Of a stretch of DNA of 64,000 nucleotides, positions 1-13,983 are shown piece after piece. Under the pieces are notes generated by a model, which saw only the letters and a program-made list of their open reading frames with translations, had not been told where the DNA came from and ran no database searches. How positions within the stretch are numbered: the first letter of the stretch is position 1; the number at the start of each line of letters is the position of its first letter. The stretch covers positions 248,001 through 312,000 of the forward strand of contig JAJQJQ010000073.1 in the NCBI GenBank assembly GCA_028622995.1, written 5' to 3'. The position numbers and the translations under genes are program-made. The stretch comes from Panagrolaimus kolymaensis. Lineage: Eukaryota; Nematoda; Chromadorea; Rhabditida; Panagrolaimidae.

Positions 1-648
1 TCTTACATCATGAACTTTTTCCAATTCTTTAATAATTTTTTTTATTGTTACTGTAACAGCTCCAGGAGTAAATTTGCATTCGGTTGCATGAGTAAAAATA
101 AAGAATACATTTTCCATAGCTTTTTTAGGAAAAATTGATAAAGAATTTTTAATGATTTTTTCATAAAATGGAGTTAAATCTTTTTCTGATGCACGAATAA
201 CAAAACAAATTCCATGAATTTCGGGTAATAATTGCAAAAGTGAATGTTCAATTTCTTTAAAAATCTCATAATTTCTTGCTTTTTCATAAGATTCTGTAAA
301 TCCTGGAGTATCCAATAAATTGAATACCGTATCTCCGATTGTAATTCTATGAACTTGAGGAAATGAAGTGTCTTTCTCAACTAAAAAATAGAAAACATTA
401 ACAATTAATTTAAAAATTAGTCATAAGTTTTATTTTTTCTCAAAATTTATTTGTAACTGTTTTTGGAGTTTTTCGAAATAAAGTATATTATTAAACTTAC
501 GTGGCGGCAAAGTATCTTTGGATTCATTTTTTGCAAAAGCTTCAAAACTACTATATTGGAAATATTTTGGCAAGGATTTTATTAACATTGTTTTGCCAGT
601 TTGGATTTCACCAATAAGTAAAAGATTTTTTGGAGACGTATCTGCCAT
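1..648 (-). CDS. P-loop GTPase-like protein (partial)
   Basis: The gene starts at 648 and runs off the left edge. Exon 1 (648-501) encodes MADTSPKNLLLIGEIQTGKT near the N-terminus, a Walker A/G1 loop (GEIQTGKT). A donor (GTAAGT) follows, and exon 2 begins near 377. Exon 2 carries LLDTPGF, which fits the G3 switch II motif, and later FVIRASEKD and FIFTHATE, where the G4 element is expected. The order resembles AIG1/IMAP-like or septin/dynamin-like G domains, but the subfamily cannot be set. The C-terminus is missing. GTP binding is inferred from the motifs; the cellular role is unknown. Confidence 0.75.
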
Positions 649-668
649 GATTGATGATTGGGCCTGAA

Positions 669-1699
669 AAATAAAAACTTATGTAATTTAATTAACTCTA
701 AAAAAATTATTTAATCGATAAAATAAAAAAACAGTCTTTTCAAAGATTTATTAATTCCAAGCCCTATTTTTTGGAGAATGGTAAACATTTTTTTTGTGTT
801 GTTGTAAAACATTTTCCACGTCAAATAAAAAAATAAAATTCATCAAGGTGTAAAAGGTTGTTGTTGATTATTTTATATTTTTATGCTGCTATATTTTCTT
901 CAACCTTCTTCTCCTTGCCTTTTATGTCTTTCTTGCGTTTTCTTTATCAGTGAAAAGAAGAAGAAAAGGAGAGGGAAAGCCTCTTTCATTTTTTTGATAC
1001 TTTTTTTTATTATCATCCCTTTTATTTTAAGGTGGAGTATGAGAGAAAGATGGTGAGAAAAAAAAGGAATGGGAAGAACAGTTTTAAAGAAAAATAGTTT
1101 AAATTTTTGTTGTTGTCGGATGGCCGATGACTAATACTACCAAATTAACAAAAAAATAATTTAAAAAACGCAAAAACTTTTTTGACTCTGCTAAAAATTT
1201 AGGATTTGTAACATACATTGGTACATCAATTAAACAATCTTAATAAACCGACTAGAAGCATCTTCATTAACAATACTAGTATTTCTGAAAATGTGAAAAG
1301 CATTGCCTTAAAAAATTTGAAATCAATCTTTCGTATTCCCTAACTCTTCAATAATGACCAAAAAAGGTACGGTATTAAACAAAATTGTTGGAGCAAACAT
1401 AAGTAATAAACTCTAATTATTATCAGAAAGTTTAGAGAATTATTAAATTTATAATTATGACATCATAGAGGATAGGATAAATTTATTACAGTATAATTCC
1501 ATCCATTAAATAATGGTTATTGGCAAAGCGAGCGCCATTGTAAAATCATTTTTTTCTTCATCAATGCAAAGCAACATTTGTAAAAGCTATTCTTCATACA
1601 ATTTTTTTTTCTTTCAAGTTTGTTCAAAAGATTTTTAATTTTATTTCAACTTAATTTGCTCAAATTTTTAGGAACTCAAATTGAACAGATGAAAGAAGA
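669..1699. other. intergenic, AT-rich
   Basis: Space between two divergent genes (minus GTPase-like, plus RPC3). It probably holds both promoters. I see no repeat, RNA gene or extra exon. The last 30 bases contain a TTTTTAG acceptor about 30 nt before the RPC3 start codon, a likely trans-splice site. Confidence 0.6.
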
Positions 1700-3766
1700 A
1701 TGTCTTATACTCCTGAATATATCAAAGCTTTAATTACAAGCTACTTTGGTCATGATGTTGGAATAATTGCTGAAGCTCTATGTTCTGGTTCAAAGCCAAT
1801 TGCGGCATTGTTTAGAAAGGTGTCACCATTTTTGAAGAATAAGAATATGTTTCGTAAACAATTGACTCTTCTTTTTTGGCATTCAATCGTATCTTATGAT
1901 GAAGAAAATGGAATTGAATTTTATTCGATCTCGTTTGAAAATGTCTTTCGTTTTGCAATGCTACCAATGATGTTACCTGTTTTAGAAGAACTTGCTGGAC
2001 CTCCTTCGATGACTTTTGCAAAAGCTGTGATCAAAGCTGGAAGATTGAGTTGCTCAGATATTATACGACAAGCTAAGATGGATACAAAGACTGGTGAACA
2101 TGATGTACATAAATTTAATGCTTTCATTTTTACAATATTCATTAATGTTTCATGTTTTAGTTTTTCAAGGTATTTTGTGATCTCGTGGAAAAGAAAGTGT
2201 TTGTTAGAACTCAAGATAGAATGAACGAAACTGATGTTGATCCATTTCTTCTGCCTCCTGTTATATTAGATGGAACTTCGAGGATTGCTCAAATAGCATT
2301 GATTGAAACAAGAATGGCTGAATTTGAAGCTGAATTCCATGAAGAAGCTAAAAAGTTCTCTCAAAATGAAGCTTCCACGAAACTTGAACATTTGAAACGA
2401 AAGAAGCGTCAAGAACTTTTGGCTGAAGCTGATGCCGTGGAAGCTACTGATTCCGATGCCGATGTCTTATGGAAGATGAATTATAATATCTTGGATCGAA
2501 TTTATCGTGACCGACTCCTTCTTGAAGTGCTGATCAACGATGTGGGCATTGACGAAGCTGGTGAAAAGATTATGAGAGCTGCATTTGGTATTTGTTTGAA
2601 ACTTCAAGATGGTAATGCTTCTCACGCTTATTCAAAGTTTTTTTCTGTAAGGTTTTCTCTTTCTTTCCTTGCAACTTACTAATTGATTGTTTTTAGAGAA
2701 AAGATTTGGAAGCTGTTCTCAGCAATAATTCTGATGTTACTGAAGATGATTTCGATGCTACTCTTTATCTGGTTTCATCAAGTGCTGATCGCTTCATTCG
2801 AAAAGTTGGCGATAGCCAAGGTGGATTATATACCATTGATTATATTGAAGGAATGAAAACTTTATTGGTTCGTGTTCTCAAAAGTATGATTCAATCAAAG
2901 TATGATAATCCCAACGAAACTGAAGAAAAACGTGACCTTCCAACTTTCATTTTCTCATTGTTACTCAAAAAAGGTCTCGTCGAAGAAGAAAAGGTAGGCT
3001 TTTATTTTATGATTTTCCTGTAGCTTTATTGATTCGATTTTAGCTTGCTGCAGTCTTCAAACATCCTGATGATGAAATACGGCAAGAACTGTATCGACTT
3101 CGAAGTGATGGATTTGTGAATGTTATCGTATGTTTTTTTCGCTTTCACACCTTTTTCTCATATTTCTTTTTTTCAGACTAAAGATAGCTCGTATGAATTC
3201 AACCCTATGAGTTCTCAATTTTTGTATGGCGTCGATTTACTCAAAGTTAATCTGAATCAATTTCAAAAAGTTTTACAGGTTTGCTTCCATCTTGTTCAAT
3301 ACCAACTAATGATTTACTTTGTTTTTTAGTATCAAGCGAACTATATAAATCGTCGATTACACGAAAAAGCCGAAATTGCTCCAATCAAAATTGTGAAAAC
3401 TAAAGTTCGTAGAATGATAGACTACGCTAAGAAGAATATTGCCGATGAATCCGAAGTTACTGATACTGTATGTTTTTTTTTGCTTTGTTCTCTCACCCTT
3501 TATTCTTCCTTTTTTTTCAGATCGAAGATATAAGCAACGAATTTGATACTAGTAAACGTGAAACTCTTCGACGATATCGCCAATTCCGGGATTATTTAAA
3601 GAAAGTTGAATTGATGCTGAATGAAGCGATTTGGATTATGCACCGAACTATTGAAATGGAGCAACGAAAACGTCGTGAAGATGGTGGAAATGATCAAAAA
3701 AGAATAAAAAGAAGAGTTACCGATCTTGTTGAATCTGCACCGGCAGCTAAACGGGCCAAATATTAA
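1700..3766 (+). CDS. DNA-directed RNA polymerase III subunit RPC3 (POLR3C-like)
   Basis: Seven exons join in frame: 1700-2104, 2161-2646, 2697-2993, 3044-3127, 3177-3278, 3330-3467 and 3521-3766, giving about 585 aa, close to the family's 530-650. The product resembles RPC62/RPC82, the winged-helix subunit of the RPC3-RPC6-RPC7 subcomplex that opens Pol III promoters. Recognisable stretches include a first winged-helix block (ITSYFGHDVGIIAEAL), the central PFLLPPVILDG segment, and a C-terminal helical part with IMHRTIEME. Introns are 49-56 nt with TTTTAG/TTTCAG acceptors. The basic tail (KKRVTD-type, RAKY end) may be a nuclear signal. The first donor (GAT|GTACAT) is weak, so exon 1's end is the least certain join. 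Confidence 0.85.
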
Positions 3767-4092
3767 ATTTGTTAACTTGTTATCATTTCCTTTTTTGTTG
3801 TCATTTTTGTTGATTTTGAATATGTATGTATTTTTGTTGTTAATAAACTAGTTTTATCTTTGATTGTTTTGCTCGCTATGTATGTTATTGCTAAAAAAAG
3901 ATCAACCTCTTTAACAGTCAAATCATCTATTGCATAATGGTGTTGTGAGGAAGATTATTCAGTAACAAAACAATTTTATTTAAACATGGAAAATAATGAG
4001 ATTTGATTTCAATGGGTTACACGTAAATGCCGTAAATGGGTTATAAAAAAAAGTAAAGGCTAAAAAATATGAAAAAAGTTAAAAGAATGGAT
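3767..4092. terminator. convergent 3' ends of RPC3 and the Cabin1-like gene
   Basis: This 326-bp space lies between two convergent stop codons. AATAAA-like signals occur on the plus strand near 3841 (TTAATAAACT), fitting RPC3 polyadenylation. No other feature is seen. Confidence 0.5.
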
Positions 4093-7000
4093 TCATTTTT
4101 TCTGATTCATTCTTAAAAAGGCTTCAAGAAGTTGTCTTCGTCCTTCTGAAAAACCTGGAGCATTTTGTAACATTTGCATTTGTTGCTGAAGTAAAAGTTG
4201 ATTATTATTATTTGTTCCACTCGCTGCAGATGGTGTTGATTGACGTTGTTTATGGGTTGGTGTTGATGAATTTGTACTTGCTGAAGAAGAAGAAGCATTT
4301 GAACGCTGGGCGGTATTAGAGGAAGTAGCTTTAGCATGAGAAACATTTGGAGTTTGAGAAGGCTTTGAACTTATTTTAGGCATGGATGGTTGAGGTCTTG
4401 GAGTTAAATGAAAAGGGTGAGTTTGAGGTTTGGAAGTTGATGGCTGTTGTGGTGGTGGAATTTGGTTTGGTTTTGAAGAATTTTCATTTGCCGTTGTTGT
4501 ACTAGCAATTACGCTATTAACCACATCAGACATTTTGCGATTTGTTTCTGATGATTTTGATGAAGAAGCTTTAGAAGCGGCAGCTATTGCTTTTTCATTT
4601 TTAGGCATAATTTTTTCACAAAGTATTGTAATTTCATCATCATCTGCTGAACTTAAAGGTTTTGATGAAGATGATTGTTGCTGTTGTTGTGGAATGGCTT
4701 TTTTAACTTGATCTGTTAAATATTGAAAATTAGGCGCCTTCGTTGATTTCGTTGTTGCAGCAGATACATTAGCTGCTGTTGAAATAAGAGATGGCATTCC
4801 CGGTGTTGCATTTTGTTTTGATGCAATAGAAGCTGTAGCTTTTGGTGCGGCATCTTTAGTCCCAGAACTTAATGATGACATTCCAGGAATGGTGGTTGGT
4901 GTAGTTTTTCTAATTTTTGCTGCTACATTTGAATCTTTGGATGGCGAATTTGATGGAGGTCTTTTATTTCCAATTGTTGGATTAGAAGATGGCGAAGATT
5001 TTTGTTGTGCCGTTGTTGGTGGATTTGAGGAAGGTGATTTTTGTGTCATATATCGAATAAGCAATTGACTATGTAATTTTTCCAAATCACTTGTTGTCCA
5101 TTCAAAAAAATCTTTCTTTTTACTATAAAAACTTGGAAGTTCTTTGGAATCATATTTTTTAATTAATTCTTCTATTTGTCCAAGAATTGTAAAACGATTA
5201 GGTTCTCCTCCAGCCGAAGATGCTGTTGCTGGTAGATTATTAGATGGAGTAGGAGGTTGACTTGGTCGAGGACTTTGTTGAGCAACTGGCTTTGGAGCTT
5301 GTGTTGTCTGATTTGGCCGAAAATTTTGTTGGGTTGCTAGTTTATTTGCTCGTGGACTTTGTTGATTAGTAGGCATCTGATTAGGACCTGGGCTTTGTTG
5401 TGCAACAACAGGGTTGGAAGCTTGATTTGGATGATTCTGTCGAGGGCTTTGTTGATTCGTAATAGGGTTTGGAGATTTCTGAATTGATGGTGCTCGCTGT
5501 TGCGCTGAAATTGAACCTTTCAATGCTGCTCGAGATGGTGGAGTTGGACGTGATGAAGCTCGTTGAGGTTCAGCACCAACTTGGGTTGTTGTCAATTTAT
5601 ACATCGAGGAGGCAGTTTGTGGACCACTAGTAACATTTCTTTCTTGAGCTTTTGATGAATTCAAAGTAGCACTAATAGAATGTTGGTATGCCGAAATTGA
5701 AGGACTTGAGTGTGGTTTATTTGGTACTGGTGAATTTTGTGGTTCAGCAATTGTAGGATTTGTTTTTGATGAATTCGGCGTAGTGGTTGAAGCCCAAATG
5801 GAAGAACGCGTTGATTGCTGGTTTGTTGCCAACGCAATTAATTGCGCCATTGTTAGATTTTCTTGAGCTTTTCGTGATGAATGTGAAGCAGTTATAACAG
5901 AATTTTTGTTAGCCGTAATTGTTGGTGGTGTAGGTTTTGGAGTTTGTGCATGGCCTGCTGCATCTTGAGCTTTGGGTGTATTCGAAGCATTAGAAGTTGG
6001 ATGCTTCGAAGCCGAAATCGAAGGGCTTGATTGAGGTTTAGAAGTTTGTGAATTTGGCAAAGTTGGGAAGCCAGAGGAGGGTTGTGTTTTCGATGGAGCA
6101 TTAGAAATAGGTTTCTTTGACGCAGAAATAGTTGGGCTTGGTTTTTTTGGTTGTGTGGAACCATTATTTGGGGATGGAGCTGGCGCTTTTTTGGTATTTT
6201 GTGCAGCAACTTGATTTTCCATATTTCGAATTAATATTGCTATACCACCAATAACATTTTCAATCGATGTTCCTTTTTCTAAACTATCTAAGCACGATTT
6301 AATAATGGCCTGTTTTTGATGAACCTGAAAAATATTTGCATCAGTTTCTGGTAAGATTGTGTATCTAAGGATAAAACTAACAATTTGTAATTTTTGTTGT
6401 GTTGATAACTTTGATCCAATAACAGCATCAGCAAAAGCTTCATTAATTTTTTTAAGATTTTCTTTTTTAGTATTTTCTGCAATAGTTTTTTTATTTTCAT
6501 CCATAATTTTTTGCAATAAAACCCGACGTTGCTCTTCGAAATTTTTTTGCTTTTTTTCTGCTTCTACTTGTTGCTGCCTTTTTTGTTCTTCTTGTTGCTT
6601 CTTTCTTTCTTCCTCGGCTTTTTGCTTGATTTTTTCTTCTAAATCTTGCTTCTGTTTTTCTACGGCTCGCCTTTGTAATTCCATTAAAAGTTGAAGAGCT
6701 GTTTGATGGTTTTGTTGATTTTGGAGAGCTTGTTGTTGCTCCTGAATAGCCCTTTGTTGTTGTTGCTTCTCCCGTAGATCTTGGAGAGCCTTTTGTTGTT
6801 GCTGTTGCTGTTTTTCACGCTGTTCTTGGATGACCTTTTGCTGTTGTTTATCACGAGCTTCATTAACATGCCGGATTGTATTTTGACATCGAGTAATTAA
6901 TTGTTGAAGTCTTTCATCAAACATTAATTTTTTGTTACTAAAAAATGAATTTTTTAAGTATAGCTCCAAGTTATTGGATGTCTTTTGGAATGAAAGTATT

Positions 7001-10000
7001 TTGGGAGTTATTAGGACAATTTTTGCTCCAAAACGTGGATATTCAAAGACGACTACTTTTCCACTGATACACCAAGTAACAACATACCTTCTCAATGTAC
7101 TTCGAGCTTTTTCCAATGCTTTTATTAATGAATTACATTCATCAATATTCTTTTCTTTCATCACTTTTTTAACAGCAATAGTAAAAATATCCAAACATTG
7201 TCCAATAAATATTTCACGATCTTCTGATTTTAATCGAATTCGATTTGGATAATCTTTTGCTAAATCCTCCAAAACTGATTGAGTCTTTTTCCAATCTCGA
7301 CAACCTCGAAGTAAGCCAATAGTAAGTTGAATTAATTTTTTGACATGATACAGCAAAGTATCACTTCGCTCAATATCGGTTCGTTCAATTTCTGTGACTT
7401 TCTAAAATAAATTATAATAATTTTTTAAAAAACTTTTAGAAACCACAAAAACTTACTTCAAACGAAACAAATTTTCCTTTAAAAAGTCTACCAAAAATTG
7501 TGTCAAGGCCAAGTTTGAAATTATTTTCACGTAAATGAAGTAAAGCTATTTGATAATATGATTTATAATGAGGGAATCGTTTAACTATGGTTTCGAAAGC
7601 TCTACGACAATATTCCATGCATTCATTTCTTACTTCAACATAACTTAACATGGAATCCACCTGTGAAAAAAAAATTAGTATTGGAATAATTTTAATTTAT
7701 TAGTTACTACTTACCACTCTTTCCACGGGATCTTCATACCATACTTCCCCTTCATCTTCAAGTAATAAATCTTCATCAAAATCACACGTAGGTGTGGAAT
7801 CAATAAAAGGGAATTTTGTTTCTATTGCAGGTATGGGAGGTTGTTGATTCTTTTTAGCAAAAATAAAATGTCCCAAAAATGTTATTAAATAATGTCGAAT
7901 GCATCTTAAAATGGACATTCTTTCATCCACGGATTTAATATTTTCCATTGCATATAATTGTTTTAATGCAAATACATGAACTCGATAATGAACTTCTAAT
8001 GGTTCAACATTTTCTTGAGTCGTTTTATTTACTCGCAATGGATACGTGTAAGCTTCATCCCGCATTAATTTTGCACATCGATAATAATGTGCAAATACAT
8101 CTTCAGGTGATAAACGACGACGATTTTGTTGTTCTAGTTGTTGGTGGGGAAGAGAATGTTCAGCTATTTTTCCAGAAAAATATGCTTCAATCCATGATAT
8201 ATCTTTTGGATATTCATTGGTTTGGGATATTCGATAACGAAATTGATTAAAATGAAGTTGACATTGTTCGATCATGGCTTCCTTTTCTATTTTTGATTCA
8301 ACTTCAGGAAGGAAAGCTTTTTCTTTTAACTAAAAATTTGCATATAAATTTGAAAACATTATTAAAAATCTTACTGCTTTTTTATACCGCCTTAATCTTG
8401 TATTTATTTGATAATAAGCCACAGCAATATCAATATGAAGTTGAAAAGCATGGGAATAATTCAAAAAAGCCATTTTAAACATATAAAAATATGTATTTGC
8501 TTCTTGAGCTAATTCCTCGTCATCCAACTAAAAAAACATTCACACATAATAATTTTTAGAAACTTTGAGATCCGGCAAAAGTAGCAACTTACATTACAAA
8601 AATGCATGGTATTGGTATAAGCGCAAAGAGCCCATAAAGAATGAATGATTTTAGGCGGTAATAAATTCCTCGATGACGGTCCAACCAAAACTAAGCATTC
8701 TTTAGTTAATTGTCGAAGCTTTTCATTTTCATCCCATGAATAATTTTGCTTTTTATATTTAATAACCAGCAAAACATAACGAACATATGAAAAGAGTTCT
8801 AATTTTTCACGATTTTCATCATTTAATTCCACGCATGGCCATTTATACGCCTTTTCTAAATCTTCATCATCTTCATCTTCGTCATCGCCAGCGATGGGTT
8901 GAAGTTCATTATTTTTAGAAATAAATTTAAAGAAAGGTGGATTTTTAAGAAATATTTCAAATTCACTTAAAGCTTCATCAAACCCAGCAATTCTTTCATC
9001 TTCAATAAATGGAAATACTCGAGTTAAAGCTTCAATCACATCATTAGTGGCAAATTTTTCATCATCAAACATGGGTAATTTAGGAATTAAAAATGGTCGA
9101 ACTTTTCGTGCTATTGATAAAGTTGGAGTTAGACTTAAATCTGATTCATGGTCATAAACAACAGATTTGCCAATTGTTGGACTAAAAAATAAAAAATAAT
9201 TTAAAGGATTAAAAAGGAAAGTTAATTGAAACTATAAAAAACATACTCAAAAAGACATTTTAAACATTGAATAAGTTGAAGTTCAACATTTCTTTGAATC
9301 ATTTTACTGTAATAATGATCCTCGCATCGATAATCCAAGCAATGTTTATAAACTTCATCAATAAAGAAAAATAATAATTCACCCTATAAAAAAATTATTA
9401 TTTTTACCGATTTATAATTCCAAAGATTTACCATATCCATTGAACAACAATGATTTTCTTGTCCAAGAACATGATGAGCTTCAACCAATAAACATAACCC
9501 TTTCGTTGGCATGACAGATCGGAAACCTTCAATTTCTTGATACATTTCTATTCGATTTTCTTCATCAATATATGACCCTTCAAGAACTGAAGCAATACGA
9601 TATAAAATTTTCCATAATTTTATATTCTTTTTAAATCTATCATATTCCGCAAAAACAACCAATCGTTTTGCAACAAGTCGAAGAAAATCATGCTCAATTT
9701 CATCGAAATCAAGTTGTTCAAGTTGTTGAAGGCAACTATGATATATATCATCTCGAAATTCTTCAAATTTGCCCGATATTACTCGATCCAATAAACGACA
9801 AATCCATTCCACTGGACCTTTGCGATCTCCAACAGCGTCAAAGGAATCCAAAAGTAATCGAAGGTTTGAAACTATTTCCTTTTCATTGCATGAATGCCAA
9901 TTAAAATCGGTTGTGAATTCAGAAATTACCTATAAAAAAAATTATGGGTTTACAAATCTTTCAAAATTGCATTCTAAGTTCTTAAAAAATACCAAAGAAA

Positions 10001-13000
10001 ATAAAAACTAACTTCGTGGTATTCTTTTTCTTCAAATAATTTATGAATATTTTTAATTTTTTCATCTCTGAATATTTTAGTCAATTTCGCTGAAATTTCT
10101 TTGGCTGTTACAACTGCATGTTTTCCATTATCATCAGCAAGCTGGGTATAAAGAGGTTTATTTGGATCCATTAAGTGCAACATGGTCGATAAATATGCTT
10201 TCCTTTCTTCTTCAAAGTTACTTTCCCTTTCGCTATCGATATTTTTGAGTCGGATTAATCTCAACCAATAATATCGAACAACCAATTCTCGAAGTTTTTC
10301 ATTATCGGTGTTTTCAATTTCCATATTTTCTTCTTCCGCATCATCGATATTTTCGCTCAAAACAATATTCATGGCTTCAATAGCTTTTTTAGTTTCATCC
10401 AAAAACCTTTTAGCTGCATCTTCATCGACTTCCTTTTTAAATCGAAAATCTTTCACAAAATTTTCTAATACCCCAGAAATATATTCTTTAATTAGTCCGT
10501 TAACATCATCTCGATTTAAAGAATTTTTTCCAATGGTTTTTAAACTTTCAAAAAACATTTCATTAATTCCTTCAAGTTCGATCGCGGTGGAAGACGAACA
10601 TTCATTTAATAGTGAAAGCATATCGTTTTCATCCATGGGTGAAATTTCTCGTGAATTTGATGCTGATGATGATTGGCGTTCGCTAGATTGCTGCTTTTTT
10701 GGTTTAATTCGTTGCATAATTTTAGATAAATCATTCCATAATGAAATAAATTTTGAATAAGTTTCTGATATTTTTGGGAATATTTTTATTTGTTGATTGG
10801 AAGTTGAGGGAATGCAAGGACCAATGGCTTCCAATGTTGTGAAATCAAAATTTTCTGTGTCAATGGTATCAATTGGTGGTTGTTCGGGAGATTCAAGAAT
10901 GGAAGTATTTTGTTTCTTTGGTTTTGGTCGAGCTCCTGTAAATAAAACTTTTAATAATGTTTCTGAGGTAATTAAAATTTGATTGTCGCGGCGGAAAAAA
11001 TCTATTTTAGAACTACAGTAACGAGCAAAAAAGTAAATGGTTTAAAATTTTTTACCTTTTAAACTTCTCTGCCTAATATCATCTCCAACAAAACTCAAAT
11101 TTTCAATGGCATTTCCAATATTTGCTTCTTTCATTAAAGCTTTAGCGGAAGTTCGAGTTTCTTCCATACAACTTTTAATTCTTGCTGCCATTTGTGGATC
11201 GGCCTCCGATAGCAAATTTATTGCCTTTCTTCTCATTGTTTTAACAGATGTATCCTCAACAACATTTTGAGCTTCAGCAAGAATGCTTTCATCTTCGATA
11301 TGGCTAATAAATAACCCGGAAAGTCGACCAAATGCAATTTGACATGCTTCATCCGCAAACAATTTTTCATGAACATCGAGTTCAAGAGCAAGTAAATGAA
11401 TGGAAATTTCTTTCACTGAAGCATGGAAGCAATGTTGATAAAAGGGTTGACAAAAAGTTTGAATCCATCGAATATATATTTCTCTAAAAAAATAAAAGAG
11501 GCTTTTTAAAAATTTTCAGAAATTTTATACTAAAAACTTACAAGAAAAGTTTTTGTTGTTGTAAAGTCATTTTGCAACCTTCTGGAAGATTGGTGGAAAA
11601 AAATAATAAAAAGCTTCGCAATAATTCTTCAAGTGAAAGTATTTGCTTATTTATTAAAGTAGTTAAATATGTGCCGAATGTTTCCAATGAAAACGATGGA
11701 ATGAATTCGTAAATGAGATTATCCAATGGAAAACCAGAAGCACCTGGAAAATCTAATGGTGGAAACGATGATGAATCACCAGTTGGAAAACCAAGTAAAG
11801 TGCGAATCTAAAAAAGTAAAAGGTTTTAGAATTTAAATAAATCCACAAAAAAAATTTAGTTTTGCTTTTAAAAATAACACTTACAGTAATGGGCTCAGAA
11901 TTATTATTATTATTATTAGATGTGGAAGTAGTTGGAAATGTTCCAATTACTGGAGAATCCATAGCTTCAAATGGAATTTCTTCTGCTCTTCGAGTTGATC
12001 GTCTAACATCCAATGAAAGATTGGGCTTCTTTCGGGTTATTCGACGTTTGGGTTTTATCTACAAAAAATAGTTTTTATAATAATAATAATTTCAACATCA
12101 AAAGTTAGAAATTAATTAATGCTTACAGATTTTGGAATTTTTCCATCCACGACATCTTTAATAAGTTTTTCAACAACTTTTTCAACATCAGCAACAATTG
12201 CAACAGTATCATCAAGGAAAGATTTGCAAGCATTTTCAATTTCTGCGTTTACTACTTCATCAACAACCATTTCAACATCTCGAATTGGTGAAGGCTCTTT
12301 ATAACAAGAATTACTCATCGAAGAATTAAATAAATTTCGATTTGAAGAATGATGGTGATGCCTTCTTTCCTTTGCAAAATGTACATTTTGATGGAATGGC
12401 TAAAAAAACAATATTTTAATAATCCCAAATTTTTCACCAAATAAAAAAAACGAACAATTTGTTGCTTGGTTGATTGATCAAAAAATAAACATAAAAATTT
12501 TGCAAATGCTTCAGCTGATTGCTCAATATTTATTCGAATGGGTTCAGCAGGCAAAGGATCAATACTGTAAGGAGAACAAAATTTTTGAGGTAATGGTTGT
12601 TGAGAAGTGAAATTTTGGATTTCTTTGAGCACTTTTTCATAGACTTCTTGTGGCAGTTGAGTTTGGGGAAAGAAAAATGGATTCGACGGAAAATAAAGTT
12701 CAACAAAAAATTTCCAAAAATTATTTATTTTTGCTATTTCTGATTTAAGAACTAATAATGCAAGGTTATTTGGTCGAGCAATGAGTCCATCACGAAGTAA
12801 AGGTAAACACTCTAAAAAAAGAAACTTCGCTATCAAAATTTTCTCGCAAAAAAAAAATATAACTCACTGTGATAATCTTTGGAATAAAAATAAACGATTG
12901 CAAGTTTTACTTTTGAATCAGAATCATTTAAGCATTGTTTAAAAGCTAATTCAGCCGTTTTCCAATTATGCAATCTCGCCGAAGTACAACCAAATTCATA

Positions 13001-13699
13001 CCATAATGCTTTATCGGTGGGTCGCAAAGATAAAGCTTGAAGATAAAATATTATTGGATCTTTAGCAAATCTTGCTAAAGCTCGAGTAACTCCAAATGCA
13101 ATAGTTCGCATTTTAGGTTCACAACTTTTAATATATTGAGATTTAGCTTTTTCCCAATCAAAATTTAAAAAATCAGATGCAAATTGTTTTTGAATTAATG
13201 GTTCTTCATAAAGAATAGTAAGAGAATCAAATCCTTCTTCAGCTTGCTCGCTCAAAAGTAATTTCATTGCGGCATTGTATCTTTCACGAAGATTTTCTTC
13301 CTCATCTTGAATAAATGAATTGTTTACATCATCTTCAACATAACCAAATTCATTCCAACTGAATTCGCTGTCAAATGAAAGGACGGAACAAGCATCCGAT
13401 GATTCATTTTCATCATCTTCATCGTCTTCAGCATCATCGTCACTTTCATCATCTAATTCATCTTCGCCATCTTCAGCTGATAATGAAACATCTTCATCAT
13501 CGGCTTCACTACCTTCTTCGAGATCCTCTTCTATATCTTTACCATTATCAGAAGCTATAGCTTCGCTATCATCCTCATCGGAATCAATAAGAAGCTTCTT
13601 CCTCCTAGATTTTTTGGGTAAAATGATATTTTCTTCATCTGATGAAATAGGGGCGGCAATTTCATCGAGATCAGTATTACGATTTGTTGTTTCCATCAT
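4093..13699 (-). CDS. Cabin1-like TPR protein (HIRA-complex/calcineurin-binding type)
   Basis: A multi-exon gene of well over 2000 aa. It starts at 13699 (MMETTNRN) just after a TTTGCAG acceptor. The N-terminus is an acidic low-complexity stretch (13.3-13.6 kb, Glu/Asp/Ser). It is followed by TPR-like helices (IIFYLQALSLRPTDKALWYEFG, then ECLPLLRDGLIARPNNLALLV), whose order matches the N-terminal TPRs of CABIN1. Middle exons carry more helical repeat. The last exon (to 4093) holds a Gln-rich coiled coil near 6.6-6.9 kb and then about 750 residues rich in Ser/Pro/Gln/Thr. In animals CABIN1 works with HIRA and UBN1 to place histone H3.3 and also binds calcineurin and MEF2. The assignment rests on TPR layout and size. 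Exact internal exon ends are uncertain, notably a poor donor near 12.45 kb. Confidence 0.65.
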
Positions 13700-13983
13700 T
13701 TTGAAATAGTATGGGTAGACGCATATATGCCTGCAAATGTTCTTGGGTAATAGATAAAACGAAAAAAAGAAAATCACGAAGTTGTCGAGAGAAGGTTCAC
13801 GAAACAAGTTGATAGTATCAAAAAAAGAAACAACAAAGAAGATAGTTAATGGTACGGCTGCCAATAAGTAAAATAACAACAGTGAAACAAAATTATAAAC
13901 CTCATTTATTAACTTAAAATTTAATAACAGAAACTCGATAAACAAAACGAAAAATACCAACAACAACCAATTTGTAATCATTC

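Noticed and set aside
4430..4711. Plus-strand frame with Cys/Gly runs
   Set aside because: Antisense shadow of the Gln/Ser/Pro-rich C-terminal exon of the Cabin1-like gene.
13375..13560. His-rich frame on the plus strand
   Set aside because: It is the antisense of the Asp/Glu-rich N-terminus of the Cabin1-like gene.
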